Shown piece after piece: positions 16,741 through 27,654 of a DNA stretch of 64,000 nucleotides. The position numbers and the translations under genes are program-made. Origin of the DNA: Rhodovulum strictum (lineage in GTDB: Bacteria > Pseudomonadota > Alphaproteobacteria > Rhodobacterales > Rhodobacteraceae). The notes under the pieces are model-generated. The model did no database searches and was not told where the DNA came from. It worked only from the letters and a program-made list of their open reading frames with translations. The stretch's first letter is position 1. Every line of letters begins with the position of its first letter. The DNA lies in assembly GCF_009649175.1 (NCBI RefSeq), contig NZ_WJPO01000007.1:91342-155341 (forward strand). The letters are read 5' to 3'.

Positions 16741-17172
16741 GTGAACCGGATAGCCCAGACCCTGTTTCAAGCCGCGCTGGTTGCGGCGCTGCCCGTGACG
16801 GCCCCTGCCGAACCTGCGCAGGCCGGGCGGCTGTCGCTGGAACTGAACGCCATCGCCCCGGCCGAGGGCGGCTGCCTGCTGAGCTTTGTCGCGGGCAATG
16901 GCCATGCGGGCGACATCGCCGCGGCAGTGTTCGAGACGGTGCTGATGGATGGCGCGGGCCGCGTGGCGCGGCTGACGCTGTTCGATTTCGGCGCGCTGCC
17001 CGCCGGCCGTCCGCGGGTGCGCCAGTTCCTGGTGCCCGATCTGGCCTGCGGCGATCTGGGCGCGGTGCTGATCAACGGCGCGCAATCCTGCGAGGCGGGC
17101 GCGCTGGGGCCATCCGCCTGCGCCGAGGGGTTGCAACTGACCACCCGCACCGAAGTCGAGGTGATCGGATGA
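16741..17172 (+). CDS. Small exported hypothetical protein of the TonB operon
   Basis: 143 residues beginning with GTG. The N-terminus (MNRIAQTLFQAALVAALPVTAPAEPAQAG) is a Sec signal peptide with an AQA cleavage site. The mature part is beta-rich and contains four cysteines (GGCLLSF, DLACGDLG, SCEAG, SACAEG), likely two disulfides in the periplasm. It overlaps the exbB start by a few bases and is the first gene of the exbB-exbD-exbD-tonB operon. A similar small periplasmic gene ahead of exbB occurs in related bacteria as far as I recall; function unknown. Confidence 0.7.
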   Translation: MNRIAQTLFQAALVAALPVTAPAEPAQAGRLSLELNAIAPAEGGCLLSFVAGNGHAGDIAAAVFETVLMDGAGRVARLTLFDFGALPAGRPRVRQFLVPDLACGDLGAVLINGAQSCEAGALGPSACAEGLQLTTRTEVEVIG

Positions 17173-17822
17173 TCGCCGCGGCACTGGAAACGCTGCGGCG
17201 CGGGGCCGATCTGGGCGGGCCGGTGGTGGTGGTGCTGGCGGCGCTGTCGGTCGCGGCGCTGGCGGTGATGGTCTACAAGCTGTGGCAATTCGCGGTCGCG
17301 GGCGTCGGGCGGCACGGCGCGCTGCTGGCGGCGGTGGCGGCCTGGGATGCGGGCGACCGGGCCGGGGCGCGGCTGGCGCTGGACGCGGCGCGCAGCTATC
17401 TGGCGCCGGTGATCGGCATGGCGATGGCGGGCGCGGCCGATCGGGCGCGGCTGATCGCCGAGGCCGAGACGCGGCTTGCCCGGCTGGAACGCGGCTTTCG
17501 CTTTCTCGACATCGTGGCGCAGGTTTCGCCGCTGCTGGGGCTGTTCGGCACGGTTCTGGGCATGATCGCGGCGTTCCAGGCGCTGCAAGAGGCGGGCGCG
17601 CAGGTCGATCCCTCGATCCTGGCGGGGGGCATCTGGGTGGCGCTGCTGACGACGGCGGCGGGGCTGGCGGTGGCGATGCCGACCGCCCTGGTGCTGAGCT
17701 GGTTCGAGGCCCGGATCGACGCCGAACGTGTGCTGGCCGGTCAGGCGATCCATGCGGTGCTGTCCCCGGCCGGGCGGCAGGCCGCGACGGGCGCCGTGAT
17801 CGGCGTTCCGGCCCATGCGTAG
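17169..17822 (+). CDS. exbB: MotA/TolQ/ExbB proton channel family protein
   Basis: 217 residues with three predicted membrane segments: one near residues 18-40 and two in the C-terminal half. The core segment from PLLGLFGTVLGMIAAFQAL through LLTTAAGLAVAMPTALVLSWF is the diagnostic ExbB/TolQ pore region. With ExbD and TonB it uses the proton gradient to energise outer-membrane receptors. It overlaps both neighbours by a few bases. A TolQ identity is less likely because tolA, tolB and pal are absent and a TonB-like protein follows. Confidence 0.88.
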   Translation: MIAAALETLRRGADLGGPVVVVLAALSVAALAVMVYKLWQFAVAGVGRHGALLAAVAAWDAGDRAGARLALDAARSYLAPVIGMAMAGAADRARLIAEAETRLARLERGFRFLDIVAQVSPLLGLFGTVLGMIAAFQALQEAGAQVDPSILAGGIWVALLTTAAGLAVAMPTALVLSWFEARIDAERVLAGQAIHAVLSPAGRQAATGAVIGVPAHA

Positions 17823-18168
17823 CGCGGTGCGGCGGCGGCTGTCGCTGACGCCGCTGATCGACGTGATATTTCTGCTGCTGCTGTTCTTCATGCTCAGTTC
17901 GACCTTCACCCGCTTTGCCGAGATCGACCTTGTCGCCTCCGGCTCCGGCCAGCAGCAGGCCGAGGCGCGGCCGGTCTTCGTGCAACTGGCGCCCGAAACG
18001 CTGCGCCTGAACGGCCGCGCGCTGGAGCCTGGCGACCTGGCGGGCGCGCTGGAGCCAGAGGCCGGGCAGGTGCTGGTCGCCATGCAGGGCGCGGTGACGG
18101 CGCAACGGCTGGCCGATCTGCTGGCGGCGCTGCGCGGTCATCCGGTGACCGTTCTGGGGGCGCCATGA
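17815..18168 (+). CDS. exbD: ExbD/TolR family biopolymer transport protein, first copy
   Basis: 117 residues. A short cytoplasmic basic start is followed by one membrane helix containing the proton-carrying aspartate (LTPLIDVIFLLLLFFML), then a periplasmic alpha/beta domain. The TPLIDVIF motif is intact, so this copy should be able to form the pore with ExbB. It overlaps exbB by 8 bases and the second exbD-like gene by 4. Confidence 0.88.
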   Translation: MRSAVRRRLSLTPLIDVIFLLLLFFMLSSTFTRFAEIDLVASGSGQQQAEARPVFVQLAPETLRLNGRALEPGDLAGALEPEAGQVLVAMQGAVTAQRLADLLAALRGHPVTVLGAP

Positions 18169-18548
18169 AACGGCTGCCGAAACGGGCCGGGCGCGAACCG
18201 GCCATCGCGCTGATCAACGTGGTCTTCCTGTTGCTGGTGTTCTTCCTGGTGGCGGGCAGCCTGGCCCGGCCGCTGGATGCCGATCTGCGGCTGGTGCGCG
18301 TGGCCGATCTGGACGGCACGCCCCCGCCCGATGCGCTGGTGCTGCATCCCGATGGCCGCGTGACCCGCGACGGCGCCGACACCGATCCCGCCGCCCATGT
18401 CGCCACGCTGGACGAGGGCGCGCGCGCGGTGCTGCGCGTGCTGCCCGACCGCGCGGCGGCGGCGGCCGATCTGGTGGCGCTTGGCCGGGCGCTGCGGGCG
18501 GCGGGGGCGGAACGGGTTGTGATCGTGACCGAAAGGGGGCTGCCATGA
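18165..18548 (+). CDS. ExbD/TolR-like protein, second copy with altered helix
   Basis: 127 residues with the ExbD layout: basic N-terminus, one helix, periplasmic domain. In the helix the aspartate of the PLIDVIF motif is replaced: the sequence reads ALINVVFLLLVFFLVAG, with asparagine at that position. A proton-relay role of this copy is therefore doubtful; it may be a structural partner of the first copy in a heteromeric ExbD dimer. Overlaps both neighbours by 4 bases. Confidence 0.82.
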   Translation: MKRLPKRAGREPAIALINVVFLLLVFFLVAGSLARPLDADLRLVRVADLDGTPPPDALVLHPDGRVTRDGADTDPAAHVATLDEGARAVLRVLPDRAAAAADLVALGRALRAAGAERVVIVTERGLP

Positions 18549-19288
18549 TCCCGACATCATCCATGGGCAAGGCACTGGCGCTGGCATTTGCGCTTGCGGC
18601 ACATGGCGCGCTGGCGCTGGCGCTGATGCCGCCCGGCCAGATCGAGATCGCCGGCAGCGCCGGGGCGGCCGAGGCGCAATTGGGCGCCAGTTTCGCCGAC
18701 ATGGCGGCGGGCACGCTGTCGGCGCTTGCCCCGCAAGAGGTGATCCGCACCGCCCCCCCGACCGAACCGACAGCCACCCTGCCCCCGCCCGATCCGGTGG
18801 CGGCGCTGCCCGCCCCGCCCCTGGCAACCCCCCGGCCGGAACCGGAACGGATCGCCAGCACACCGCCCCAGGCCCGGCCCACGCCCCGGCCGCAGGACCA
18901 GCCAAGGGCCCAGGCCCAGCCCCCCGGCAATGCCGACCGCGATGCCCGGGCCGGGCAGGAAACCGGCCGCGTCCAGGCCCGGGCGGCGACCAGCGGCCGC
19001 GCCGGACAGGCCGCCGAGGTCGGCAATGCCGCAATCAGCACCTATCCGGGGCTTGTGATGCGCAAGCTTGCCCGCGTGCCCCGGCCCCGGGTCGACAGCC
19101 ATGGCGCGGCGGTCGTGGCCTTTCGCATCGCCGACAATGGCGGGCTGGCCGGGGCGGCGCTGGCGCAAAGCTCGGGCTCGGCCCGGCTGGATCAGGCCGC
19201 GCTGCATCTTGTCCAGCGCGCGGCCCCCTTCCCCGCCCCGCCAAGCGGCGCGCAACGCAGCTTTTCGATCCGCATCGAGGGGCGCTGA
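18545..19288 (+). CDS. tonB: TonB family energy transducer
   Basis: 247 residues. A single N-terminal membrane anchor (KALALAFALAAHGALALAL) keeps the histidine that TonB proteins carry in this helix. A long proline-rich periplasmic spacer occupies about residues 60-145. The TonB C-terminal domain follows: TYPGLVMRKLARVPRPRVDSH, then VVAFRIADNGGL and a final hydrophobic strand. It would connect the ExbB/ExbD motor with TonB-dependent receptors, none of which is in the window. Its start overlaps the preceding stop (ATGA). Confidence 0.88.
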   Translation: MIPTSSMGKALALAFALAAHGALALALMPPGQIEIAGSAGAAEAQLGASFADMAAGTLSALAPQEVIRTAPPTEPTATLPPPDPVAALPAPPLATPRPEPERIASTPPQARPTPRPQDQPRAQAQPPGNADRDARAGQETGRVQARAATSGRAGQAAEVGNAAISTYPGLVMRKLARVPRPRVDSHGAAVVAFRIADNGGLAGAALAQSSGSARLDQAALHLVQRAAPFPAPPSGAQRSFSIRIEGR

Positions 19289-19399
19289 GCCCGGCCGCGG
19301 CTTCCGGGTCACAATGCGGGCCGGGGCGGCAGCGGCGGCTTGTGAACCGGCGGCCCCGGTGCATATCTCGCCCGATCGGGAATCGGGGCGACAGGATCA

Positions 19400-20566
19400 A
19401 TGGCCGAAACACGCGAACAGGATGCAGGGCGCCGGGCGGCAGCGGCGGCACGCTTCAGCGCGACCTGGCGCATCGCCGCCGCCGACCTGCGCGAGGCCGA
19501 GTCCGTCGCCCGCGACATCGCGCTGGAACAGACCGTCGAGATTCCGGCCGATTGCGTGCCCGAGGCGGTCGCCGCCGCCCGCGTGGTGGCCGAGATCGAG
19601 GCGCTGGTTGCGGTGCCCGGCGGGTTCGATGCGACGCTCAGCTTTCGCGAGGACATGGTGTCCGACGGCGCCGCGGGGCTTCTGAACGTGCTGCATGGCA
19701 ATGTCTCGCTCAAGCGCGGGGCGCGGCTGGTGGGCTTTGCGCCCTCGCCCGGCCTGCTGGCGGGCTTTGCCGGGCCGCGCTTCGGCATCGACGGGCTGCG
19801 CCGGATGATGGCCGCGCCCCGCCGCCCGCTGAGCGCGACCGCGATCAAGCCGCTGGGGCTGGACGCGCGGGCACTGGCGCGGCTGGCGGGCGGCTATGCC
19901 CGCGGCGGCGTCGATATCGTCAAGGACGATCACGGCGTGATCGACCAGCGCGCCGCCCCGTTCGAGGAACGCATCGCCCGCTGCCAGGAGGCGGTCGCCG
20001 CCGCCAATGCCGCGACCGGGGGGCACACGCTGTACGTTCCGATGATCGCCGGGCGGTTCGACCGGCTGGAATCGCAATTCTCGGTGGCCCGCGCCGAAGG
20101 CGTGCGCGCGGTCATGGTCGCGCCGATGCTCAGCGGTCCCGATGTCGTCGACACGCTGGCCGCGCGCTACGACCTTGCCCTGATCGCCCATCCCAGCTTT
20201 GCCGGGGCCGCGCTTGGCGATGCGGCGCAGGGCATGACGCCCGCGCTGCTGCTGGGCACGCTGTTCCGCCTGATCGGCGCCGATGTGTCGATCTTTCCCA
20301 ATGCGGGCGGGCGCTTTACCTTTTCCCGCGCCGATTGTCAGGACATCGCCCGGGCGCTGCGCGACCCGATGGGCGGGATCGCCCCGGCGCTGCCCTCGCC
20401 CGCGGGCGGGATGGGGCTGCACCAGGTCGGCGAGATGATCGACAGTTTCGGCCGTGATACGCTGCTGCTGATCGGCGGCGCGCTGATGCGCCATTCGCCC
20501 GACCCCGAACGCGGCGCCGCCGCCTTCCGCGAGGCCATCGAGGCGGCGGATGCCACAACCCCCTGA
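19400..20566 (+). CDS. RuBisCO-like protein (form IV)
   Basis: 388 residues, RuBisCO large-subunit superfamily. Recognisable landmarks are AIKPLGL (Lys150, equivalent to Lys175 of RuBisCO), GGVDIVKDDHG (Lys175 and Asp177, equivalent to the carbamylated Lys201 and Asp203) and a C-terminal PAGGMGLHQ/FGRDTLLLIGGAL stretch matching the phosphate-binding SGG and GGG loops. Glu204 is replaced by His178, and the loop-6 Lys334 region is absent (FPNAGGRFTFSRAD), so it cannot be a carboxylase of ribulose bisphosphate. Relatives act as enolases, isomerases or decarboxylases, for example in methionine salvage and apionate breakdown. It probably works with the cupin encoded 10 bases downstream. Confidence 0.85.
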   Translation: MAETREQDAGRRAAAAARFSATWRIAAADLREAESVARDIALEQTVEIPADCVPEAVAAARVVAEIEALVAVPGGFDATLSFREDMVSDGAAGLLNVLHGNVSLKRGARLVGFAPSPGLLAGFAGPRFGIDGLRRMMAAPRRPLSATAIKPLGLDARALARLAGGYARGGVDIVKDDHGVIDQRAAPFEERIARCQEAVAAANAATGGHTLYVPMIAGRFDRLESQFSVARAEGVRAVMVAPMLSGPDVVDTLAARYDLALIAHPSFAGAALGDAAQGMTPALLLGTLFRLIGADVSIFPNAGGRFTFSRADCQDIARALRDPMGGIAPALPSPAGGMGLHQVGEMIDSFGRDTLLLIGGALMRHSPDPERGAAAFREAIEAADATTP

Positions 20567-20576
20567 GGATCCCCCG

Positions 20577-21047
20577 ATGACCGACAGCCCCCGCCCCGCA
20601 ACCGCCCCGCATCGCGCCTTTGACCCCCAGCGCTTCGGCTGGGACGGCGTCGAGACCCGCGTCTACAAGGCGGGCGAAGGCCCGTGGCGCGATGTCACCC
20701 GGCAGGTCCTGTTCCCGCCCGAGGGCGATCTGCCGGTCGAATGGCGCTATTTCGAGGTCGCGCCGGGCGGCTGGTCGACGCTGGAACGCCATGACCACCA
20801 GCATGCCGTGGTAATCGTGCGGGGCCATGGCCATGCCCTGATCGAAGGCGCGGTGCGCGCGGTCGCGATGTTCGACCTGATCCGCATCCCCGCGCAGGGC
20901 TGGCACCAGTTCCGCGCCGATGCGGGCGAGGCGCTCGGCTTCTTCTGCCTTGTCGCGGCCGAGCGCGACCGCCCGCAACTGCCCACCGCGGACGATATCG
21001 CGGCACTGTCGGCCGACCCGGCCATCGCCGCCTTCATCCGCCCCTGA
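20577..21047 (+). CDS. Cupin-domain protein paired with the RuBisCO-like protein
   Basis: 156 residues. Cupin motif 1 is seen as ERHDHQHAVVIVRGHGHALIEG and motif 2 as DLIRIPAQGWHQF, giving several histidines for a metal site. The fold predicts a small-molecule isomerase, epimerase or binding protein. GAGGA stands 7 bases before the ATG at 20577, and the gap to the RuBisCO-like gene is 10 bases, so the two form one operon. The substrate is unknown; a sugar-acid phosphate would suit the usual chemistry of both families. Confidence 0.8.
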   Translation: MTDSPRPATAPHRAFDPQRFGWDGVETRVYKAGEGPWRDVTRQVLFPPEGDLPVEWRYFEVAPGGWSTLERHDHQHAVVIVRGHGHALIEGAVRAVAMFDLIRIPAQGWHQFRADAGEALGFFCLVAAERDRPQLPTADDIAALSADPAIAAFIRP

Positions 21048-21062
21048 CAGGGGCGCACGGGC

Positions 21063-21079
21063 CGTCCGAAAATCGGACA
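21063..21079. promoter_or_regulatory. Operator-like inverted repeat upstream of acxR-like regulator
   Basis: Perfect arms GTCCGA and TCGGAC around AAA, extended to TCGGACA on the right. It lies about 130 bases before the regulator start. The right arm with its flank (AATCGGACA) recurs exactly before acxA at 23038-23046. Shared upstream sites at this distance suit an enhancer-binding-protein-like regulator. Confidence 0.5.
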
Positions 21080-21207
21080 CCCGATCCCCCCGAACTCCGG
21101 TATCATGCCGCTCTGCGACAGGTGCGGCACCCTGGGGAGGGGTCTGTCCGCATCGGGGGGAACGGATCGCGGCAAGGGAAAGGGGCCATTCGTTCAGGGA
21201 GGAGCAG

Positions 21208-23001
<1,794 letters not shown>

Positions 23002-23017
23002 CTTCGCGTCCGCGGCA

Positions 23018-23046
23018 TGTCCGTCGGGCCGCACGATAATCGGACA
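23018..23046. promoter_or_regulatory. Operator-like inverted repeat upstream of acxA
   Basis: TGTCCG and CGGACA arms separated by 17 bases, 77 bases before the acxA start codon. The right arm with three flanking bases is the same as at 21071-21079. No GG-N10-GC element of a -24/-12 sigma-54 promoter was found between this site and acxA. Confidence 0.45.
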
Positions 23047-23122
23047 GCCGCCCGCCCCGCGCCCTTCCTACCCTTGCAGCAGCCGCCCCCCTGGCGGGGC
23101 GGTGACAGAGGGAGGAAGACTA

Positions 23123-25276
23123 ATGCCACTGGACAAGCAGAACGGCCGATCCGTGCAGGTGCTGGGCATCGACGCGGGCGGCACGATGACCGACACGTTC
23201 TTCGTCGATGCCGACGGCGAATTCGTGGTCGGCAAGGCGCAATCGACCCCGGACAACGAGGCGCTGGGGCTGATCGAATCCAGCCGCGAGGGGCTGGGCC
23301 ATTGGGGCCTGAGCCTCGAGGACGCGCTGTCCTCGATCCAGACCGGGGTCTATTCGGGCACCGCGATGCTGAACCGCGTGGTGCAGCGCAAGGGGCTGAA
23401 ATGCGGGCTGATCGTCAATGCGGGGATGGAGGATTTCCACCGCATGGGCCGCGCGATCCAGGCCTATCTGGGCTTCGCCTACGAGGACCGCATCCACCTG
23501 AACACCCATTATTTCGACGAACCGCTGGTGCCCCGCCACCGCACGCGCGGCGTGATGGAACGGGTGGACATGTTCGGCGATGTGGTCATCCCGCTGCGCG
23601 AGGACAGCGCGATCGCTGCCGCGCGCGAGTTGATCGCGCAGGATGTCGAGGGGATCGTGATCTCGCTTCTGCACAGCTACAAGAACCCCCATCACGAACG
23701 CCGCGTGCGCGACATCGTGCGCGCCGAGGTCGAGGCGGCGGGCAAGTCGATCCCGGTCTTTGCCTCGGTCGATTACTACCCGGTGCGCAAGGAAACCCAC
23801 CGCACCAATACCACGATCCTCGAAGCCTACGCCGCCGAACCCTCGCGCCAGACGCTGAAAAAGATCACCAGCGCGTTCAAGGATAACGGCTCCAGGTTCG
23901 ATTTCCGGGTGATGGCCACGCATGGCGGCACGATCTCGTGGAAGGCCAAGGAACTGGCGCGCACCATCGTCTCGGGGCCGATCGGCGGCGTGATCGGGGC
24001 GAAATACCTGGGCGAGGTGCTGGGCTACAGGAACATCGCTTGTTCCGATATCGGCGGCACCTCGTTCGATGTGGCGCTGATCACCCAGAACGAACTGACC
24101 ATCCGCAACGACCCCGACATGGCGCGGCTGGTGCTGTCGCTGCCGCTGGTCGCGATGGATTCGGTCGGCGCGGGCGCGGGCAGCTTCATCCGGCTCGACC
24201 CCTATACCAAGGCGATCAAGCTGGGGCCGGATTCGGCGGGCTACCGCGTCGGCGTGTGCTGGGCGGAGTCGGGCATCGAGACGGTGACGATCTCCGATTG
24301 CCACGTCATCCTCGGCTACCTGAACCCCGACAATTTCCTTGGCGGGCAGGTCAAGCTGGACCGCCAGCGGGCGTGGGACGCGATGAAGGTGCAGATCGCC
24401 GATCCGCTGGGCCTGTCGGTCGAGGATGCGGCGGCCGGCGTGATCGAGCTGCTGGACAGCGACCTGCGCGACTACCTGCGCTCGATGATCTCGGGCAAGG
24501 GCTACAGCCCGGCGTCGTTCACCTGCTTCAGCTATGGCGGCGCCGGTCCGGTCCATGCCTATGGCTATACCGAGGGGCTGGGCTTCGAGGACGTCATCGT
24601 GCCCGCCTGGGCCGCGGGCTTCTCGGCCTTCGGCTGCGCGGCGGCGGATTTCGAATACCGCTATGACAAGTCGCTGGACCTCAACATCGCCGAAACCGCC
24701 TCGGACGATCTGAAGGCGGCCGAGGCCCGGACGCTGAACGAGGCGTGGCACGAACTGACCGAGCGCGTGCTCGAGGAATTCGAGCTGAACGGCTACACCC
24801 GCGATCAGGTCACGCTGCAACCCGGTTTCCGGATGCAGTATCGCGGGCAGTTGAACGACCTTGAAATCGAAAGCCCGATCCACACCGCCCGAACCGCGGC
24901 CGACTGGGACAGGCTGGTTGCGGCGTTCAACGACACCTATGGCCGGGTCTACGCGGCCTCGGCGCGCTCGCCCGAACTGGGCTATTCGGTGACCGGCGCC
25001 ATCATGCGCGGCACGGTGCCGATCCCCAAGCCGAAGATCCCCAAGGAACCCGAACTGGGCGCCACGCCCCCCGAGGACGCGAAACTGGGCACCCGCAGGT
25101 TCTATCGCCGGAAACGCTGGGTCGATGCGCAGCTTTACCAGATGGAACGGCTGCAACCGGGCAACCGCATCACCGGCCCCGCGATCATCGAATCCGACGC
25201 CACGACCTTTGTGGTGCCGGACGGGTTCGAAACCTGGCTGGACGGGCACCGCCTGTTCCACCTGAAGGAAGTGTAA
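23123..25276 (+). CDS. acxA: Acetone carboxylase beta subunit (hydantoinase A/oxoprolinase-like)
   Basis: 717 residues, the size of AcxA. The start follows GGGAGGAAG at correct distance. The N-terminal nucleotide-binding loop VLGIDAGGTMTDTFFVD and the later CSDIGGTSFDVALI segment are the ASKHA-type ATP sites of the hydantoinase A family. Acetone carboxylase (AcxABC) converts acetone plus bicarbonate to acetoacetate with ATP hydrolysis to AMP and phosphates. The assignment is set by the three-gene order and the gamma subunit, which occurs only with acetone or acetophenone type carboxylases. It is separated from acxB by 14 bases. Confidence 0.9.
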   Translation: MPLDKQNGRSVQVLGIDAGGTMTDTFFVDADGEFVVGKAQSTPDNEALGLIESSREGLGHWGLSLEDALSSIQTGVYSGTAMLNRVVQRKGLKCGLIVNAGMEDFHRMGRAIQAYLGFAYEDRIHLNTHYFDEPLVPRHRTRGVMERVDMFGDVVIPLREDSAIAAARELIAQDVEGIVISLLHSYKNPHHERRVRDIVRAEVEAAGKSIPVFASVDYYPVRKETHRTNTTILEAYAAEPSRQTLKKITSAFKDNGSRFDFRVMATHGGTISWKAKELARTIVSGPIGGVIGAKYLGEVLGYRNIACSDIGGTSFDVALITQNELTIRNDPDMARLVLSLPLVAMDSVGAGAGSFIRLDPYTKAIKLGPDSAGYRVGVCWAESGIETVTISDCHVILGYLNPDNFLGGQVKLDRQRAWDAMKVQIADPLGLSVEDAAAGVIELLDSDLRDYLRSMISGKGYSPASFTCFSYGGAGPVHAYGYTEGLGFEDVIVPAWAAGFSAFGCAAADFEYRYDKSLDLNIAETASDDLKAAEARTLNEAWHELTERVLEEFELNGYTRDQVTLQPGFRMQYRGQLNDLEIESPIHTARTAADWDRLVAAFNDTYGRVYAASARSPELGYSVTGAIMRGTVPIPKPKIPKEPELGATPPEDAKLGTRRFYRRKRWVDAQLYQMERLQPGNRITGPAIIESDATTFVVPDGFETWLDGHRLFHLKEV

Positions 25277-25290
25277 GGGAGGACACGACC

Positions 25291-27600
25291 ATGAACGCAC
25301 CGATCCAGATCAAGGGCATCGTCCGCGGCGGACAGACGCTGAAACAGCACCGCGACGAGATCATCGAGGCCACGAAGCGCACCGGCCACTATGCCGGGCT
25401 CAAGAAGATGGCGCTGCGCGACAGCGACCCGATCATGTACAACAAGCTGTTCTCGCGGCTGCGCGCAGGCGTGGTCGATGCCCGCGAGACCGCCAAGAAG
25501 ATTGCCGCCTCGCCCATCGTCGAACAGGAGGGGGAACTGTGCTTCACCCTCTACAACGCGGCCGGGGATTCGATCCTGACCTCGACCGGGATCATCATCC
25601 ATGTCGGCACCATGGGCGCCGCGATCAAGTACATGATCGAGAACGACTGGGAAAGTAACCCGGGCGTCAGGGATCGGGACATCTTCTGCAACAATGACAG
25701 CCTGATCGGCAACGTCCATCCCTGCGACATCCATACCATCGTGCCGATCTTTCACGAGGGCGCGCTGATCGGCTGGGTCGGCGGCGTGACCCATGTCATC
25801 GACACCGGCGCCGTGGGTCCGGGCAGCATGACCACCGGCCAGGTGCAGCGCTTCGGCGACGGCTATTCGGTCACCTGCCGAAAGGTCGGCGAAAACGACA
25901 CGCTGTTCCGCGACTGGCTGCATGAAAGCCAGCGCTCGGTGCGCACCACGCGCTACTGGATGCTGGACGAACGCACCCGCATCGCCGGCTGCCACATGAT
26001 CCGCCGCATGGTCGAGGAGGTGATCGCCGAGGAAGGGATCGACGCCTATTGGCAATTCGCCTACGAGGCGGTCGAACACGGGCGGCTGGGATTGCAGAAC
26101 CGCATCAAGGCGATGACCATTCCGGGCAAGTACCGGCAGGTGGGCTTCGTCGATGTGCCCTACGCCCATGACGACGTGCGCGTGCCGTCCGATTTCGCCA
26201 AGGTCGACACGATCATGCACACGCCGTCGGAAATGACGATCCGGCCGGACGGCACATGGCGGCTGGATTTCGAGGGATCGAGCCGCTGGGGCTGGCACAC
26301 CTACAACGCCCATTCGGTCAGCTTCACCTCCGGCATCTGGGTGATGATGACCCAGACCCTGATCCCGACCGAGATGATCAATGACGGCGCGGCCTATGGC
26401 ACCGAGTTCCGGCTGCCCAAGGGCACCTGGATGAACCCCGACGACCGCCGCGTGGCCTTTGCCTATAGCTGGCACTTCCTTGTCAGTTCCTGGACGGCGC
26501 TCTGGCGCGGCCTGTCGCGCGCCTATTTCGGCCGCGGATACCTTGAGGAGGTGAACGCGGGCAATGCCAATACCTCGAACTGGCTTCAGGGGGGCGGCTT
26601 CAACCAGTATGACGAGATCCATGCCGTGAACTCGTTCGAATGTGCCGCCAACGGGGTGGGCGCCAGCGCCATCGCCGACGGCATCAGCCATGCCGCCGCG
26701 ATCTGGAACCCCGAGGGCGACATGGGCGACATGGAAATCTGGGAACTGGCCGAGCCGCTGATCTATCTGGGCCGCCAGATCAAGGCCAGCTCGGGCGGCG
26801 CGGGCAAGTTTCGCGGCGGCTGCGGCTTCGAAAGCCTGCGCATGGTCTGGAACGCCAAGGACTGGACCATGTTCTTCATGGGCAACGGCCATATCAGTTC
26901 CGACTGGGGCCTGATGGGCGGCTATCCGGCGGCCTCGGGCTACCGCTTCGAGGCGCATGATACCGGCCTGAAGGAGATCATCGCCAGCGGCGGCGACATC
27001 CCCCATGGCGGCGACACCGACCCGCAGAACCCGGTCTGGGACGCGATGCTCGGGGGCGCGAAGATCAAGCGCGACAAGCAGGCGATCACCACCGAGGCGA
27101 TGTTCAAGGATTACGACCTCTACCTGAACTACATGCGCGGCGGCCCCGGTTTCGGCGACCCGCTGGACCGCGACCCGCAGGCGGTGGCCGATGACGTGAA
27201 TGGCGGCTACCTGGTCGAGCGCTTCGCGGCCAGCGTCTATGGCGTCGTGCTGAAAACGGCCGCCTCGGGCCTGTTCGAGGCCGACGAGGCCGCGACCGAA
27301 ACCCGCCGCGCCCAGATCCGCGCCGACCGGCTGGCCCGGGCCGTGCCCACCCGCGACTGGATGGCCCGCGAACGCGAGCGCATCCTGCAAAAGGATGCGG
27401 GCGTGCATGTCCAGCAGATGTTTGCCGCGTCCTTCAAGCTGGGACCGCGCTGGGAGGAAGGTTTCCGCAAGTTCTGGGATCTGCCGATCGACTGGCAACT
27501 GATGGAGGCCGACCTGCCGATCCCGTCCTATGGCCGGGACTATTCCATGGACCTGTCCGAACTGCCCGACGTCAAGACCGTCCAGTTCGTCGAGGAATGA
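25291..27600 (+). CDS. acxB: Acetone carboxylase alpha subunit (hydantoinase B-like)
   Basis: 769 residues, the normal length of AcxB. Start ATG 25291 follows GGGAGGACACGACC. Hydantoinase B family landmarks are NDSLIGNVHPCDIHTIVPIF near residue 131, GGVTHVIDTGAVGPGS, and SGGAGKFRGGCG in the C-terminal half. It carries the metal site where bicarbonate and the acetone enolate are thought to react. Translation is probably coupled in the operon acxA-acxB-acxC. Confidence 0.92.
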   Translation: MNAPIQIKGIVRGGQTLKQHRDEIIEATKRTGHYAGLKKMALRDSDPIMYNKLFSRLRAGVVDARETAKKIAASPIVEQEGELCFTLYNAAGDSILTSTGIIIHVGTMGAAIKYMIENDWESNPGVRDRDIFCNNDSLIGNVHPCDIHTIVPIFHEGALIGWVGGVTHVIDTGAVGPGSMTTGQVQRFGDGYSVTCRKVGENDTLFRDWLHESQRSVRTTRYWMLDERTRIAGCHMIRRMVEEVIAEEGIDAYWQFAYEAVEHGRLGLQNRIKAMTIPGKYRQVGFVDVPYAHDDVRVPSDFAKVDTIMHTPSEMTIRPDGTWRLDFEGSSRWGWHTYNAHSVSFTSGIWVMMTQTLIPTEMINDGAAYGTEFRLPKGTWMNPDDRRVAFAYSWHFLVSSWTALWRGLSRAYFGRGYLEEVNAGNANTSNWLQGGGFNQYDEIHAVNSFECAANGVGASAIADGISHAAAIWNPEGDMGDMEIWELAEPLIYLGRQIKASSGGAGKFRGGCGFESLRMVWNAKDWTMFFMGNGHISSDWGLMGGYPAASGYRFEAHDTGLKEIIASGGDIPHGGDTDPQNPVWDAMLGGAKIKRDKQAITTEAMFKDYDLYLNYMRGGPGFGDPLDRDPQAVADDVNGGYLVERFAASVYGVVLKTAASGLFEADEAATETRRAQIRADRLARAVPTRDWMARERERILQKDAGVHVQQMFAASFKLGPRWEEGFRKFWDLPIDWQLMEADLPIPSYGRDYSMDLSELPDVKTVQFVEE

Positions 27601-27654
27601 TACCCCCGGGTGCCGTGCCCGCCGCGGCACCCGCCAAATTCAGGAGGAAAACCG

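Noticed and set aside
23047..23122. Possible sigma-54 promoter before acxA (TTGCA at 23069-23073)
   Set aside because: The bases 10-11 positions upstream are not GG, so the -24 element is missing; this also fits the regulator lacking GAFTGA.
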